A program made the position numbers and the translations under genes. DNA of 64,000 nucleotides from an uncultured Lachnospiraceae bacterium (GTDB lineage: Bacteria; Bacillota; Clostridia; Lachnospirales; Lachnospiraceae). The stretch lies in assembly GCA_900317555.1 (NCBI GenBank), contig ONHF01000006.1, forward strand, positions 62,001-126,000, in the 5' to 3' direction. Below, one piece after another: positions 31,474-41,304 of the stretch; position 1 is the first letter of the stretch; the number at the start of each line of letters is the position of its first letter. Below the pieces are notes generated by a model. That model was not told where the DNA came from. It worked only from the letters and a program-made list of their open reading frames with translations, and searched no databases.

Positions 31474-32838
31474 ATGGAAACCAGAGAAGAGGAAGAGCAG
31501 AAAAATGAAGAACTGCTGGTCAACCTGCTGGAGACCAAGCAATACACGAAATTCAGACAGACCTGTGCTGACTTGCAGGCCGCGGATATCGCGGCGGTCA
31601 TGGATGATCTCGAGGACGAGGATTCCCTCAAGATGTTCCGGATATTACCGAAGAGTATGGCGGCGGATGTTTTCGCGCAGCTCGAGATCGATGATCAGCA
31701 GTATATTATCCGTTCTCTGTCCGACAAGGAGTCCGCGAGCATTATCGATAATCTGATGGCCGACGACGCGACTGACCTTCTGGAGGAAATGCCTGCCAAC
31801 GTCGTAAAGAAAATTCTTGCGAACGCGCGGCCGGACACGCGGGCGGACATTAACCATCTGCTGCGTTACCCGGAGGATTCAGCCGGCTCTGTCATGACGG
31901 TCGAGTTTGTGGATCTTCGGGAAAACATGACCGTCGCAGACGCGATTAACCGAATCCGGGATATCGGGATCGATTCGGAAACGGTCAACATTCTGTATGT
32001 GCTTGACAAGGAAAGAGTGCTGGTCGGAACCGTGGCGCTCCGGTATCTTCTGATCCACAAACAGGAAGAGGTTATCGGTGATTTCATGAATGAGAATGTC
32101 GTCTGCATCGAAACGACGGACGACCAGGAAGAAGCGGCCAAGATGCTGCAGAAGTATGACTTTACGGCCATGCCTGTTGTCGACGGCGAAAAGCGGATGG
32201 TTGGTATCATCACGATCGACGACGTAGTAGATATCATGGAAGAAGAGGCTACTGAAGATATCGAGAAGATGGCCGCGATTGTGCCTTCCGACAAGACGTA
32301 CTTCAAGACTTCGATTTTCGAGACCTACAAGCACCGGATGCCATGGCTTCTGCTTCTGATGATTTCAGCGACGTTCACCGGGGCAATTATTACCAGTTAT
32401 GAAAAAGCGCTTGCCTCGTATGTCGTTCTGACAGCATATATCCCGATGCTGATGGATACGGGCGGGAATGCCGGCTCGCAGGCTTCGGTTTCCATTATCC
32501 GTGCGCTCTCCCTGGATGAAGTGGAGTTCCGGGAACTGCCGAAGGCGATATGGAAGGAGCTGCGCGTAGCGGTCATGTGCGGCATAACTCTTGCTGCGGT
32601 CAATTTTGTCAAGCTCCTGATTGTTGACAGGATTCCCATGGAAATCGCGGCCATTGTCTGTCTGACGCTGGTTGTCGTTGTTATATTCGCAAAGTTCATC
32701 GGCTGCTGCCTGCCGCTTCTGGCAGACAGAATTCATCTGGATCCCGCAGTCATGGCATCGCCGCTGATAACGACGATTGTTGATGCGGTTTCGCTGCTGA
32801 CTTATTTCCAGATCGCGACGCGCATACTTCACCTGTAA
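31474..32838 (+). CDS. mgtE: Magnesium transporter MgtE
   Basis: A 454-residue Mg2+ channel. The N-terminal helical domain (about 10-125), two CBS domains (SVMTVEFVDLRENMTVADAI and NVVCIETTDDQEEAAKML) and the plug helix (about 245-275) form the cytoplasmic magnesium sensor. The five-helix pore domain follows from about 285, with the signature MDTGGNAGSQ and a conserved acidic residue in LADRIHLDPAVMASPLITT. AGAAGGAGG precedes the ATG. With only 27 bp upstream there is no room for an M-box riboswitch. A strong bidirectional terminator follows. Confidence 0.95.
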   Translation: METREEEEQKNEELLVNLLETKQYTKFRQTCADLQAADIAAVMDDLEDEDSLKMFRILPKSMAADVFAQLEIDDQQYIIRSLSDKESASIIDNLMADDATDLLEEMPANVVKKILANARPDTRADINHLLRYPEDSAGSVMTVEFVDLRENMTVADAINRIRDIGIDSETVNILYVLDKERVLVGTVALRYLLIHKQEEVIGDFMNENVVCIETTDDQEEAAKMLQKYDFTAMPVVDGEKRMVGIITIDDVVDIMEEEATEDIEKMAAIVPSDKTYFKTSIFETYKHRMPWLLLLMISATFTGAIITSYEKALASYVVLTAYIPMLMDTGGNAGSQASVSIIRALSLDEVEFRELPKAIWKELRVAVMCGITLAAVNFVKLLIVDRIPMEIAAIVCLTLVVVVIFAKFIGCCLPLLADRIHLDPAVMASPLITTIVDAVSLLTYFQIATRILHL

Positions 32839-32845
32839 AATAAAA

Positions 32846-32902
32846 GAGAGGGCGCATACCTCATGAAGGATTCGTTCATGGGGTATGCGCCCTCGTTATT
32901 TC
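32846..32902. terminator. Bidirectional terminator between mgtE and typA
   Basis: A perfect 13-bp stem, GAGGGCGCATACC (32848-32860) with GGTATGCGCCCTC (32882-32894), loop of 21 nt that forms a small TCATGAA/TTCATGG helix of its own. T-rich tails occur on both strands, so it serves both convergent genes. Confidence 0.85.
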
Positions 32903-32967
32903 CATTAATATAATAACAGCGAACAGCGGGCCGGCCCGGCTGTGCTTAACTGCGGCAGGCTCCGGTT

Positions 32968-34815
32968 TTATCCCTGCGCCTGTGCCTTCATATTCGCCGC
33001 AATGTTCGCGCGCTTTCTGAGCCGTGGATCCAGAATCTTCTTTCTAAGACGCAGATGCTTTGGCGTGACTTCCAGAAGCTCGTCCGTATCCACATATTCG
33101 ATTGCCTGTTCCAGCGACATGATTCTGGGGGGAACAAGACGAAGCGCCTCATCGGAAGAAGAGGTACGCGTATTGGTCAGATGTTTGGTCTTGCAGACAT
33201 TGACTTCAACATCTTCGGACTTGGCGGACTGGCCGATAATCATGCCGGAGTAAACTTCTTCGCCTGCGCCGATAAACAGGACACCGCGTTCCTGCGCGTT
33301 ATACAGTCCGTAGGTAACGGCAGTGCCGGACTCGAAGGCAATCAGGGAGCCGGTCTTTCTGTACGCGATATCGCCCTTGTACGGCTCGTAATCGAGGAAA
33401 ATAGTATTCAGAATACCGTTCCCCTTGGTATCCGTCATAAACATGCCGCGGTAGCCGATCAGTCCTCTCGAAGGAATATGGAATTCCAGCCTGGTGTAAC
33501 CGCCGTTGGCCTTGCCCATGTTGATCAGCTCGCCCTTTCTGCGGCCGAGCTCCTGAATGACATTGCCTGCAAATTCTTCAGGGACATCGATGATGGCTTC
33601 TTCGATGGGCTCAAGCTTTTTGCCGTTTTCATCGTAGTGATAGATGACTTCCGCCTTGGAGACCGCGAATTCATAGCCTTCGCGGCGCATAGTCTCGATC
33701 AGAACCGAAAGATGCAGCTCGCCGCGGCCGGAGACCTTGAAGGTATCGGTCGAATCGGTGTCCTCCACGCGAAGAGACACATCGGTATTCAGTTCCCGCA
33801 TCAGTCTTTCGCGGATATGGCGGGATGTAATATACTTGCCGTCCTTGCCGGCAAGCGGAGAGTCGTTGACACAGAAGGTCATCGAAATCGTGGGGTCTTC
33901 GATCTTGGGGAAAGGAATGGCCTCTACTTTTTCGGGGCCGCAGATCGTATCGCCTATATGCAGCTCATCGATACCGGAGATGGCAACGATCGATCCCATT
34001 TTCGCTTCCTGCACCGGAACCTTCTGCAGGCCCTCGAACTCATACAGCGTGTTGATTTTGCACTTGACGAGCTTGTCATGGTCGTGATGGTTAACAAGGA
34101 CAACATCCTGACCGACCCTGATCGTGCCATTGGATACCTTGCCGATACCGATCCGTCCGACATACTCGTTGTAGTCGATCGTGGAGATCAGTACCTGTGT
34201 CGGCGCGTCCGGATCTCCTTCCGGCGCCGGGATATGGTTAATGATGGTCTCGAACAGGGGCTTCATGGACACTCCCGGGCTGCCGAGGTCCAGCGTAGCG
34301 ATTCCGCTTTTAGCGGATGCGAAAACAAACGGGCAGTCCAGCTGATCGTCGTTCGCGCCAAGGTCCATCAGAAGTTCGAGAACTTCATCGATGACCTGTG
34401 TCGGACGCGCACCCGGGCGGTCGATCTTGTTGATGCAGACAATGATTGAGAGGCCGAGGGCCATCGCCTTGGACAAAACAAACCTCGTCTGGGGCATCGG
34501 TCCCTCAAACGCGTCGACAACAAGCACGACGCCATCCACCATTTTGAGGACACGCTCGACTTCGCCGCCGAAGTCCGCGTGACCGGGGGTGTCCAGAATG
34601 TTGATTTTCACGCCGTTATAATTCACGGCTGTATTTTTACTGGTAATTGTGATGCCGCGTTCACGCTCGATCGCGCCGGAATCCATGACTCTGTCCACAA
34701 CTGCCTGATTTTCGCGGAAAACACCGCTCTGGCGCAGAAGCCCGTCGACAAGCGTTGTTTTGCCGTGGTCGACATGGGCAATAATCGCGACATTTCTTAC
34801 GTCTTCTCTTTTCAT
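32968..34815 (-). CDS. typA: GTPase TypA/BipA
   Basis: A 615-residue ribosome-binding translational GTPase of the EF-G group, important in stress and low-temperature ribosome assembly. G1 is AHVDHGKTT, the switch II/G3 motif [15 protein letters not shown]4 [10 protein letters not shown], and the [11 protein letters not shown] switch I is intact. Domains II, III and V follow, with the BipA-specific C-terminal domain (about 480-600; [33 protein letters not shown]). The last residues are a short Lys/Arg-rich tail. AAAGAGG lies upstream of the ATG. Single gene with its own promoter, divergent from pyrH. Confidence 0.97.
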   Translation of the reverse strand: MKREDVRNVAIIAHVDHGKTTLVDGLLRQSGVFRENQAVVDRVMDSGAIERERGITITSKNTAVNYNGVKINILDTPGHADFGGEVERVLKMVDGVVLVVDAFEGPMPQTRFVLSKAMALGLSIIVCINKIDRPGARPTQVIDEVLELLMDLGANDDQLDCPFVFASAKSGIATLDLGSPGVSMKPLFETIINHIPAPEGDPDAPTQVLISTIDYNEYVGRIGIGKVSNGTIRVGQDVVLVNHHDHDKLVKCKINTLYEFEGLQKVPVQEAKMGSIVAISGIDELHIGDTICGPEKVEAIPFPKIEDPTISMTFCVNDSPLAGKDGKYITSRHIRERLMRELNTDVSLRVEDTDSTDTFKVSGRGELHLSVLIETMRREGYEFAVSKAEVIYHYDENGKKLEPIEEAIIDVPEEFAGNVIQELGRRKGELINMGKANGGYTRLEFHIPSRGLIGYRGMFMTDTKGNGILNTIFLDYEPYKGDIAYRKTGSLIAFESGTAVTYGLYNAQERGVLFIGAGEEVYSGMIIGQSAKSEDVEVNVCKTKHLTNTRTSSSDEALRLVPPRIMSLEQAIEYVDTDELLEVTPKHLRLRKKILDPRLRKRANIAANMKAQAQG

Positions 34816-34886
34816 CGTCAGAAACCTCTTTACTATTTGCCTCGATGAATGAACATCTGTTTGTTCTTCTACAATAAAACCGATCT

Positions 34887-34915
34887 ATTTTAACATTGAA
34901 ACAGTCTTTATGCAA
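34887..34915 (-). promoter_or_regulatory. Promoter of typA
   Basis: On the minus strand TTGCAT (34910-34915) and TAAAAT (34887-34892), 17-bp spacer, about 70 nt leader. Confidence 0.8.
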
Positions 34916-34940
34916 CGGATGAAAAAAAGGAGACAATTCT

Positions 34941-34969
34941 TTGATACCCCTTGGGAGATATGGTAAGAT
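34941..34969 (+). promoter_or_regulatory. Promoter of the pyrH-polC gene run
   Basis: TTGATA (34941-34946) and TAAGAT (34964-34969), 17-bp spacer. A small CGGAA/TTCCG hairpin follows in the leader. No other promoter this good is seen until after polC. Confidence 0.75.
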
Positions 34970-35043
34970 TGTTTTGATTCGGAAGTTTTCCGATTCGAAT
35001 TTATTTCAGGCCGTTAGACCGGCAGAAGGGACCGGATATTATC

Positions 35044-35742
35044 ATGAGCAGAATTATCCTGAAACTCAGCGGAGAAGCGCTGGCGGGCAGCAAGGGAACC
35101 GGATTTGACGAGGAGACGGTCCGCGGCGTCGCGCTGCAGGTGAAGACTCTTGTAGACAAGGGAACGCAGGTGGGCGTCGTCATCGGCGGCGGCAATTTCT
35201 GGAGAGGACGCACGGGCACGGAAATCGACCGCGTGAAGTCCGACCAGATCGGAATGCTCGCGACGGTCATGAACTGCATTTATGTATCGGAAATTTTCCG
35301 CGGCGAGGGCATGCTGACGAATATTCTGACCCCGTTTGAAATCGGCGGTTTTACAAAGCTTTTTTCAAAGGACCGTGCGAACAAGTATTTTGAGCGGAAC
35401 ATGGTCGTATTCTTTGCCGGCGGGACCGGACATCCGTATTTTTCAACCGATACGGGCGTTCTGCTGCGAGCCATCGAGGTGGATGCAGATGCTGTTCTGA
35501 TGGCGAAGAATATTGACGGCGTCTATGACAGTGATCCCGCGAAGAACAAAAATGCGGTCCGTTTTGACCGGCTGTCCATTGACGACGTAATCAGCAGAAA
35601 TCTGCAGGTCATCGACATGACGGCATCGATTCTTGCGAGGGACAACAAGATGCCCCTGCGTATCTTTGATCTGAATGAAAAGGATGGCATTATCAGAGCG
35701 GCATCCGGAGACTTTAACGGTACAACAATTACGGTAGACTGA
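35044..35742 (+). CDS. pyrH: UMP kinase
   Basis: Phosphorylates UMP to UDP using ATP; 232 residues, bacterial hexameric type. The amino-acid-kinase fold shows ILKLSGEALAGSKGTGFD, VIGGGNFWRGRTG, the lid region DRVKSDQIGMLATVMNCIY, AGGTGHPYFSTDTGV and DGVYDSDPAKNKNAV. First gene of the run that supplies pyrimidine nucleotides, ribosome recycling and prenyl lipids. The ATG at 35044 has GAAGGGACCGGA upstream. Confidence 0.97.
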   Translation: MSRIILKLSGEALAGSKGTGFDEETVRGVALQVKTLVDKGTQVGVVIGGGNFWRGRTGTEIDRVKSDQIGMLATVMNCIYVSEIFRGEGMLTNILTPFEIGGFTKLFSKDRANKYFERNMVVFFAGGTGHPYFSTDTGVLLRAIEVDADAVLMAKNIDGVYDSDPAKNKNAVRFDRLSIDDVISRNLQVIDMTASILARDNKMPLRIFDLNEKDGIIRAASGDFNGTTITVD

Positions 35743-35760
35743 TTACAGGGAGGTTACATT

Positions 35761-36318
35761 ATGGCAAACGAGAAGATCAAGGCTTACGAAGAGAAGATGA
35801 CAAAAGCGGTGAATTTCCTCGATACGGAGCTGGCTGCCGTAAGGGCAGGCCGCGCGAATCCGCATGTGCTGGACCGCATCCGCGTGGATTATTACGGCAC
35901 ACCGACACCGCTCCAGCAGGTGGCGAATATTTCGGTTCCGGAAGCGAGAATCATTCAGATTCAGCCCTGGGACAAGAATCTTGTCAAGGATATTGTGCGC
36001 GCGATCAATATGTCCGATATCGGCATCAATCCGACGCCGGACGCGACGACGGTAAGGCTTGTTTTCCCGGAACTGACAGAGGACAGACGTAAAGAGCTGG
36101 TCAAGGATGTAAGGAAGAAAGGCGAGGAAGCCAAGAACGCCATCCGCAATATTAGAAGAGACGGAAACGAGGACTTCAAGAAGCAGAAGAAGGCCGGCGA
36201 AGTCTCCGAAGATGTCATTGCCGATCTGACAGACGAACTGCAGAAAGTTACTGACAAATATATAGGGCAGGTCGATGCGATGATCGAGAACAAGCAGAAG
36301 GAACTGATGACCGTCTGA
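35761..36318 (+). CDS. frr: Ribosome recycling factor
   Basis: Splits post-termination ribosomes together with EF-G. It has 185 residues, the usual length. The three-helix-bundle and hinge elements are clear: FLDTELAAVRAGRANPHVLDRI, YYGTPTPLQQVANISVPEAR, NPTPDATTVRLVFPELTEDRRKELVK and VRKKGEEAKNAIRNIRRDGNE in outline. GGGAGGT precedes the ATG; 18 bp after pyrH, as in most bacteria. Confidence 0.97.
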   Translation: MANEKIKAYEEKMTKAVNFLDTELAAVRAGRANPHVLDRIRVDYYGTPTPLQQVANISVPEARIIQIQPWDKNLVKDIVRAINMSDIGINPTPDATTVRLVFPELTEDRRKELVKDVRKKGEEAKNAIRNIRRDGNEDFKKQKKAGEVSEDVIADLTDELQKVTDKYIGQVDAMIENKQKELMTV

Positions 36319-36357
36319 TCAAAGGAGGTCTGCCTGCGGACGCGGGAAGGATGCACC

Positions 36358-37077
36358 ATGGCTGATACACAGAGAAAGATTCCGGCGCATGTCGCAATTA
36401 TCATGGACGGCAACGGGCGCTGGGCGAAGAAAAGAGGACTGCCGCGCACGATGGGACACGCGCAGGGAGCGAAGGTTGTCGAGCAGATTCTGGAAGACGC
36501 GGACCATATGGGAATCCGGTATCTGACCGTATATGCGTTTTCGACCGAAAACTGGACAAGGCCCGGCACGGAGGTAAAGGCGCTGATGAACCTGCTCCGT
36601 ACCTATATGAAAACGTCGCTCGCCAAGTGCGCGAAGAACAATGTGCGGATCCGTGTGATCGGGGATAAGTCGAGACTGGATCCGGATCTGCAGGATTCGA
36701 TCCGGACGCTGGAAGAGGCAACGAAGAATAATACCGGCATCGGCTTTCAGATCGCAATCAATTACGGATCAAGGGACGAGATAACCAGAGCTGTCCGGAA
36801 GATCGCGCAGAAAACGGCTGCGGGAGAACTGCGTCCGGAGGATATTACGGAAGAGACAATTTCGGATGCGCTGGATACCGCGGGAATTCCGGACCCGGAT
36901 CTGCTGATCCGCACCTGCGGTGAGGAGCGGCTTTCAAACTTCCTGATGTGGCAGCTTTCGTATTCCGAAATGTATTTTACGGATACGGCGTGGCCGGACT
37001 TTACAAAGGAAGAGCTCGAAAAGGCAGTGGACGCGTATAACCACAGGGAGAGAAGATTCGGAGGTCTTACGCAGTGA
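36358..37077 (+). CDS. uppS: Isoprenyl (undecaprenyl) diphosphate synthase
   Basis: Cis-prenyltransferase that builds C55 undecaprenyl diphosphate, the lipid carrier of peptidoglycan, from FPP and IPP. The catalytic and diphosphate-binding motif HVAIIMDGNGRWAKKRGLPR lies at residues about 9-28, followed by GHAQGAK, YLTVYAFSTENW, and the C-terminal RTCGEERLSNFLMWQLSYSE and ERRFGG. At 239 residues it is standard. GGAAGGA precedes the ATG, and the stop overlaps cdsA by four bases. Confidence 0.97.
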   Translation: MADTQRKIPAHVAIIMDGNGRWAKKRGLPRTMGHAQGAKVVEQILEDADHMGIRYLTVYAFSTENWTRPGTEVKALMNLLRTYMKTSLAKCAKNNVRIRVIGDKSRLDPDLQDSIRTLEEATKNNTGIGFQIAINYGSRDEITRAVRKIAQKTAAGELRPEDITEETISDALDTAGIPDPDLLIRTCGEERLSNFLMWQLSYSEMYFTDTAWPDFTKEELEKAVDAYNHRERRFGGLTQ

Positions 37078-37931
37078 AACAAAGAGTTATCAGCGGCGTT
37101 ATCATCTTCATTCTCGCGGTTGCGCTGGGGTTGATTGGCGGCATCCCTCTTGCGGCGGTGCTGGCAGTCTGCTCGATGATCGGCTTCTATGAAATGACAA
37201 GAGTGCTGCAGGTCCACGGGAAGGAAGAGCGCTTCAATGTTCTTGAAGTAACAGGAGAAGTCTGGGCCGCGCTCTACTGGGGACTGCTTGTGTATCTGAG
37301 CATGAAGGACAACACGGACCGCTTTGTATCGGAGGCAAATTCCCTGGCCCTTCTTTGCATTTTCGGCGTATTCTTTGTGAACATGGGAATCTATGTTTTT
37401 ACGTTTCCGAAGTATGAAGCGTCGCAGGTCATCGGTTCCGTGTTTGCGTTTTTGTATATTCCGATCATGATTTCGTGCATCTACCGTTCGATTTTTCTGC
37501 CGGCCGGACGCTTTGTATACGCACTGATCTTTTTCTGTTCCTGGATCTGCGATACCTGCGCGTGGGCTGTCGGGAGACTCTGCGGCCGGCATAAGATGGC
37601 GCCGGTTCTGTCTCCGAAGAAGACGGTGGAAGGCGCGATCGGCGGCATTGCGGGCAGCACGGCTCTGTGCGCAGGCGCGGCAGCGGTTGTAAGGATGCTG
37701 TATCCCGGTACGGATTTTATGGCAGAATTCATCATCATCGGCATTGCCGGCAGCATCATCAGCATGACAGGAGATCTTGCAGCTTCCGCGATCAAGCGCA
37801 ACCACAATATCAAGGATTACGGGAAGATTATCCCCGGTCACGGGGGAATCATGGACCGGTTTGACAGTATCATCTTTACGGCGCCGGCAATTTATTATCT
37901 GGGCGTTCTGCTCCTGACGATTCTGCGCTGA
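37074..37931 (+). CDS. cdsA: Phosphatidate cytidylyltransferase
   Basis: Makes CDP-diacylglycerol from CTP and phosphatidate, the branch point of phospholipid synthesis. It is a 285-residue membrane enzyme with about eight hydrophobic segments and the C-terminal CDS signature (SPKKTVEGAIGG, then SMTGDLAASAIKRNHNIKDYGKIIPGHGGIMDR in outline, holding the catalytic acidic residues). The start is GTG at 37074, overlapping the uppS stop (GTGA), with GGAGG just upstream inside uppS. Confidence 0.95.
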   Translation: MKQRVISGVIIFILAVALGLIGGIPLAAVLAVCSMIGFYEMTRVLQVHGKEERFNVLEVTGEVWAALYWGLLVYLSMKDNTDRFVSEANSLALLCIFGVFFVNMGIYVFTFPKYEASQVIGSVFAFLYIPIMISCIYRSIFLPAGRFVYALIFFCSWICDTCAWAVGRLCGRHKMAPVLSPKKTVEGAIGGIAGSTALCAGAAAVVRMLYPGTDFMAEFIIIGIAGSIISMTGDLAASAIKRNHNIKDYGKIIPGHGGIMDRFDSIIFTAPAIYYLGVLLLTILR

Positions 37932-37968
37932 AGCGCATACGAAGGGACAAGAGAAGAAGGAGTTTGTT

Positions 37969-39132
37969 GTGAAAAAACGACTGGTGATTATCGGTTCCAC
38001 AGGTTCCATCGGGACACAGACGCTGGATATTGTGCGCGCATATCCGGAGGAACTGGAGGTTACGGCTCTTGCGGCCGGCCGGAACACGAAGCGGATGGAA
38101 GAGCAGATCCGCGAGTTTCGTCCGAAGGTAGTCTGCATGTGGGATGAAAAGGCGGCAGGAGAAGTCAGAGAACTTGTCCGTGACCTTCCGGTCCGTGTTG
38201 TCTGCTCGATGGAAGGACTGCTCGAGGAGGCGGCGCTTCCGGATTACGACATTTTTCTGAATGCGGTTGTCGGCATGATCGGCATCCGTCCGACGCTGGA
38301 AGCGATCCGCTGCGGTAAGACAATTGCGCTTGCCAACAAGGAGACGCTGGTAGCGGCAGGACATCTGATTATGCCCGCGGTGAAGGAGGCTGGTGTATCG
38401 CTGCTTCCTGTCGACTCCGAACACAGCGCGATTTTCCAGTGCATGAACGGAGAGCCGAGGCACAGAATCCGTAAAATCCTGCTGACCTGTTCCGGCGGAA
38501 CTTTCCGCGGAAAGAAGCGTGAGGAGCTTGTCGGCATGCATGCTGCACAGGCGCTCAACAATCCCAACTGGAACATGGGCGCCAAGGTTACGATTGATTC
38601 CGCAAGCCTTGTCAATAAAGGCCTCGAAGTCATGGAAGCCAGATGGCTGTTTGATGTGGACGTGGATCACATTCAGGTTGTCGTGCAGCCGCAGTCCATT
38701 CTGCACTCCGCGGTTGAATATGTGGACGGCTCCGTGATGGCGCAGCTCGCGTCTCCGGACATGCATCTGCCGATTCAGTACGCGCTGTTTTATCCGGACA
38801 GAATGCCTCTGAAAATTCAGCCCCTTGACCTGTTTGCGGTACGTGACCTTCATTTTGAACGGCCGGATACCGAGACTTTCCGGGGACTTCCGCTTGCTTA
38901 CAGAGCGGCGCGCGCCGGCGGCAGCATGCCGACGGTATTCGACGCCGCGGGTGAGGAGGCGGTCAGCCGCTTTATGAAGGATGAAATCGAGTTCCTGGAT
39001 ATCTATGATCTGATTGAAGGCGCAATGGACGCGCACCATGTTCAGGAGAACCCGACACTCGATGAAATTCTGTGCGCGGAGCAGGAAGCGCGGGACTATG
39101 TGCGCCGCGCGGTTTCTCTGGTCGGGCGCTGA
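37969..39132 (+). CDS. dxr: 1-deoxy-D-xylulose 5-phosphate reductoisomerase
   Basis: First committed enzyme of the MEP isoprenoid pathway: NADPH-dependent rearrangement and reduction of DXP to MEP. The Rossmann motif IGSTGSIGTQTLDIV is at the N-terminus; the metal and substrate site is in PVDSEHSAIFQ, NPNWNMGAKVTIDSASLVNKGLEVMEA in outline, and VVVQPQSILHSAVEY. Length 387 is typical. Start is GTG at 37969 with GAAGGAG six bases upstream. Confidence 0.96.
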   Translation: MKKRLVIIGSTGSIGTQTLDIVRAYPEELEVTALAAGRNTKRMEEQIREFRPKVVCMWDEKAAGEVRELVRDLPVRVVCSMEGLLEEAALPDYDIFLNAVVGMIGIRPTLEAIRCGKTIALANKETLVAAGHLIMPAVKEAGVSLLPVDSEHSAIFQCMNGEPRHRIRKILLTCSGGTFRGKKREELVGMHAAQALNNPNWNMGAKVTIDSASLVNKGLEVMEARWLFDVDVDHIQVVVQPQSILHSAVEYVDGSVMAQLASPDMHLPIQYALFYPDRMPLKIQPLDLFAVRDLHFERPDTETFRGLPLAYRAARAGGSMPTVFDAAGEEAVSRFMKDEIEFLDIYDLIEGAMDAHHVQENPTLDEILCAEQEARDYVRRAVSLVGR

Positions 39133-39159
39133 AAAGGGCTTCACCTTCGTTATTTGCCT

Positions 39160-40218
39160 ATGATTGTCAGTATTATCACATTTTTTATTATATTCTCGGT
39201 TATAGTTATCGGTCATGAATTCGGTCATTTCGCGATTGCCAGAAGAAACGGCATCCGTGTGACCGAATTTGATATCGGTATGGGTCCTCTCCTCTGGCAT
39301 AAGAAAAGGGGGGATACGGACTTCTGCATCAGGCTGCTGCCTGTCGGAGGTGCCTGTATCTTTGACGGTGCCGACGCGCTCGCTGATGGAGTGAGTGAAG
39401 AGGAGATGGACGAACATGCCTATCCGCGCGCGGGTGTGTTTGCCAGAATGGCAACGGTCCTCGGCGGTCCGTTCATGAACTTCCTTCTTGGATTTGTTTT
39501 CGCGCTGATCATTGTCGCGTTCAGCGGAACGGATCTTCCGGTCGTCTATCAGGTGCAGAAAGATTCGGCGGCGCAGGAAGCAGGAATTGAAGCGGGAGAT
39601 ACAATCACGAAAATCAACGGAGAGCCGATCCATTTGTACCGAGAGGTGCAGCTCTTTTCGATGATGAATTACGGAGAGCCACTGCGCATCACATTCAAAC
39701 GGGGAGATCAGACCAAAGAGATCACGCTGACGCCGAAGTACAGCAAGGAGGATAACCGGTATTACATCGGCCTGGTGGGGTCGGGCAGTTATGTCCGTAC
39801 CGGGCCGCTGCAGACGTTCCGGTACGCGTATTATGAGGCACTGTACTGGGTACGCGCGACATTCAAGTCGCTGGGGCTGATTGTGCGCGGACATTTCCAC
39901 GCGGATGATCTGTCCGGGCCCGTCGGCATTGTCAAAGTCGTGGATGATACATATACGGAGTCGAAACCCTACGGACTGCCTGCGGTACTGCTCTCGTTCC
40001 TGAGTCTTTCCACGCTCCTCTCGATCAACCTCGGCATTATGAATCTGCTGCCTTTTCCCGCGCTGGACGGCGGACGGCTGGTTCTTCTGATTATCGAAGC
40101 CATCCGCGGGAAGAAACTCAATCCAAGGTATGAAGGGTATATTACTATGGCCGGTGCCATGATGCTGATTGCCCTGATGATATTCGTGCTGTTCAATGAT
40201 ATCACTAAGTTTTTCTGA
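39160..40218 (+). CDS. rseP: RIP metalloprotease RseP (site-2 protease)
   Basis: Intramembrane zinc protease that cuts membrane-bound anti-sigma factors and leftover signal peptides. From the ATG at 39160 it has 352 residues; a TTG at 39154 adds two. Neither start has a good ribosome site, so expression may rely on coupling with dxr. The zinc site is H19-E-F-G-H23 in the first membrane helix; the second site is the NLLPFPALDGGRL motif, where the usual NxxPxPxLDGG pattern is kept. One PDZ domain lies between (about 125-195: AAQEAGIEAGDTITKINGEPI). Confidence 0.93.
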   Translation: MIVSIITFFIIFSVIVIGHEFGHFAIARRNGIRVTEFDIGMGPLLWHKKRGDTDFCIRLLPVGGACIFDGADALADGVSEEEMDEHAYPRAGVFARMATVLGGPFMNFLLGFVFALIIVAFSGTDLPVVYQVQKDSAAQEAGIEAGDTITKINGEPIHLYREVQLFSMMNYGEPLRITFKRGDQTKEITLTPKYSKEDNRYYIGLVGSGSYVRTGPLQTFRYAYYEALYWVRATFKSLGLIVRGHFHADDLSGPVGIVKVVDDTYTESKPYGLPAVLLSFLSLSTLLSINLGIMNLLPFPALDGGRLVLLIIEAIRGKKLNPRYEGYITMAGAMMLIALMIFVLFNDITKFF

Positions 40219-40233
40219 TAAAAGGAGGCCGCT

Positions 40234-41292
40234 ATGGCTTATCGTGATCATACAAAGGTGGTAAAAGTCGGAAATGTACTGATCGGAGGTGGAAATCCGA
40301 TTGCGATCCAGTCGATGACAAATACCAGAACCGAAGATGTAAACGCGACCGTGCAGCAGATTCTGCGCCTCGAAGAAGCAGGCTGTGAGATAATCCGTTC
40401 CACGGTTCCGAATGAGCGCGCCGCGAAGGCAATCGCAAAAATCCGCAGTCAGATTCACATTCCGCTCGTCGCGGATATTCATTTTGACTACAAAATGGCA
40501 ATTGCCGCGATCGAAAACGGCGCAGACGCAATCCGGATCAATCCCGGCAACATCGGTTCGGAAGAGCGTATCGATGCGGTTGTTTCCTGCGCGAAAGAGC
40601 ATGGTACACCGATCCGCGTCGGTGTCAATTCAGGCTCGCTCGAGAAAAATCTGGTTGAAAAATACGGCGGCGTTACCCCGGAAGGCCTTGTGGAGAGCGC
40701 GCTGGACAAGGTTCACATGGTCGAGAGAGCAGGCTTTGATCAGATTGTCATCAGTATTAAATCATCGGATGTACTGACAGCGGTCAAAGCGCACGAGCTG
40801 TTAGCACAGAAGACCGATTATCCTCTGCATGTCGGCATTACGGAAGCAGGCACTGTTTACGGAGGCAACATCAAGTCCGCGATAGGACTTGGTATCATCC
40901 TGTACGAGGGAATCGGAGACACGATCCGCGTTTCACTGTCCGGAGATCCGGTAGAAGAAGTGCGGACCGCCAGACAGATTCTCCGGGATCTGAAGCTGCG
41001 GACGGGCGGAGTTGAAGTAACGAGCTGTCCGACCTGCGGCAGAACCAGAATTGATCTGATCGGACTTGCCAATCAGGTCGAAAAAATGGTCGAGAAATAC
41101 CCTTATAATATCAAGGTCGCGGTCATGGGCTGTGCCGTCAACGGCCCCGGAGAAGCGAAGGAAGCCGATATCGGAATCGCGGGCGGCGACGGCGAAGGTC
41201 TTCTGATTAAAAAGGGGCAGATCGTCCGAAAGGTTCCGGAGGACGAGCTTTTGTCTGTTTTGAAGGACGAGCTGGATCACTGGCAGTCGTAA
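40234..41292 (+). CDS. ispG: 4-hydroxy-3-methylbut-2-enyl diphosphate synthase IspG
   Basis: Penultimate MEP-pathway enzyme, a [4Fe-4S] protein reducing MEcPP to HMBPP. It has 352 residues. The TIM-barrel N-terminal half shows QSMTNTRTEDVNATVQQI, ADIHFDYKMAIAAIENGADAIRINPGNI in outline. The cluster ligands are in SCPTCGRTRID and MGCAVNGPGEAKEADIG (three cysteines plus the Glu). Strong AAAGGAGGCC ribosome site. Lies between rseP and polC, the usual Clostridia order. Confidence 0.96.
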   Translation: MAYRDHTKVVKVGNVLIGGGNPIAIQSMTNTRTEDVNATVQQILRLEEAGCEIIRSTVPNERAAKAIAKIRSQIHIPLVADIHFDYKMAIAAIENGADAIRINPGNIGSEERIDAVVSCAKEHGTPIRVGVNSGSLEKNLVEKYGGVTPEGLVESALDKVHMVERAGFDQIVISIKSSDVLTAVKAHELLAQKTDYPLHVGITEAGTVYGGNIKSAIGLGIILYEGIGDTIRVSLSGDPVEEVRTARQILRDLKLRTGGVEVTSCPTCGRTRIDLIGLANQVEKMVEKYPYNIKVAVMGCAVNGPGEAKEADIGIAGGDGEGLLIKKGQIVRKVPEDELLSVLKDELDHWQS

Positions 41293-41304
41293 TGAGGTTT
41301 TGTT

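Noticed and set aside
33055..34449. A 464-codon plus-strand frame opposite typA
   Set aside because: The typA product is full length with every GTPase motif; the opposite frame has no family features.
37876..40602. A 908-codon open frame on the minus strand across dxr and rseP
   Set aside because: It mirrors well-supported plus-strand genes, has an Arg/His/Cys-rich composition typical of antisense reading in GC-rich DNA, and no ribosome site.
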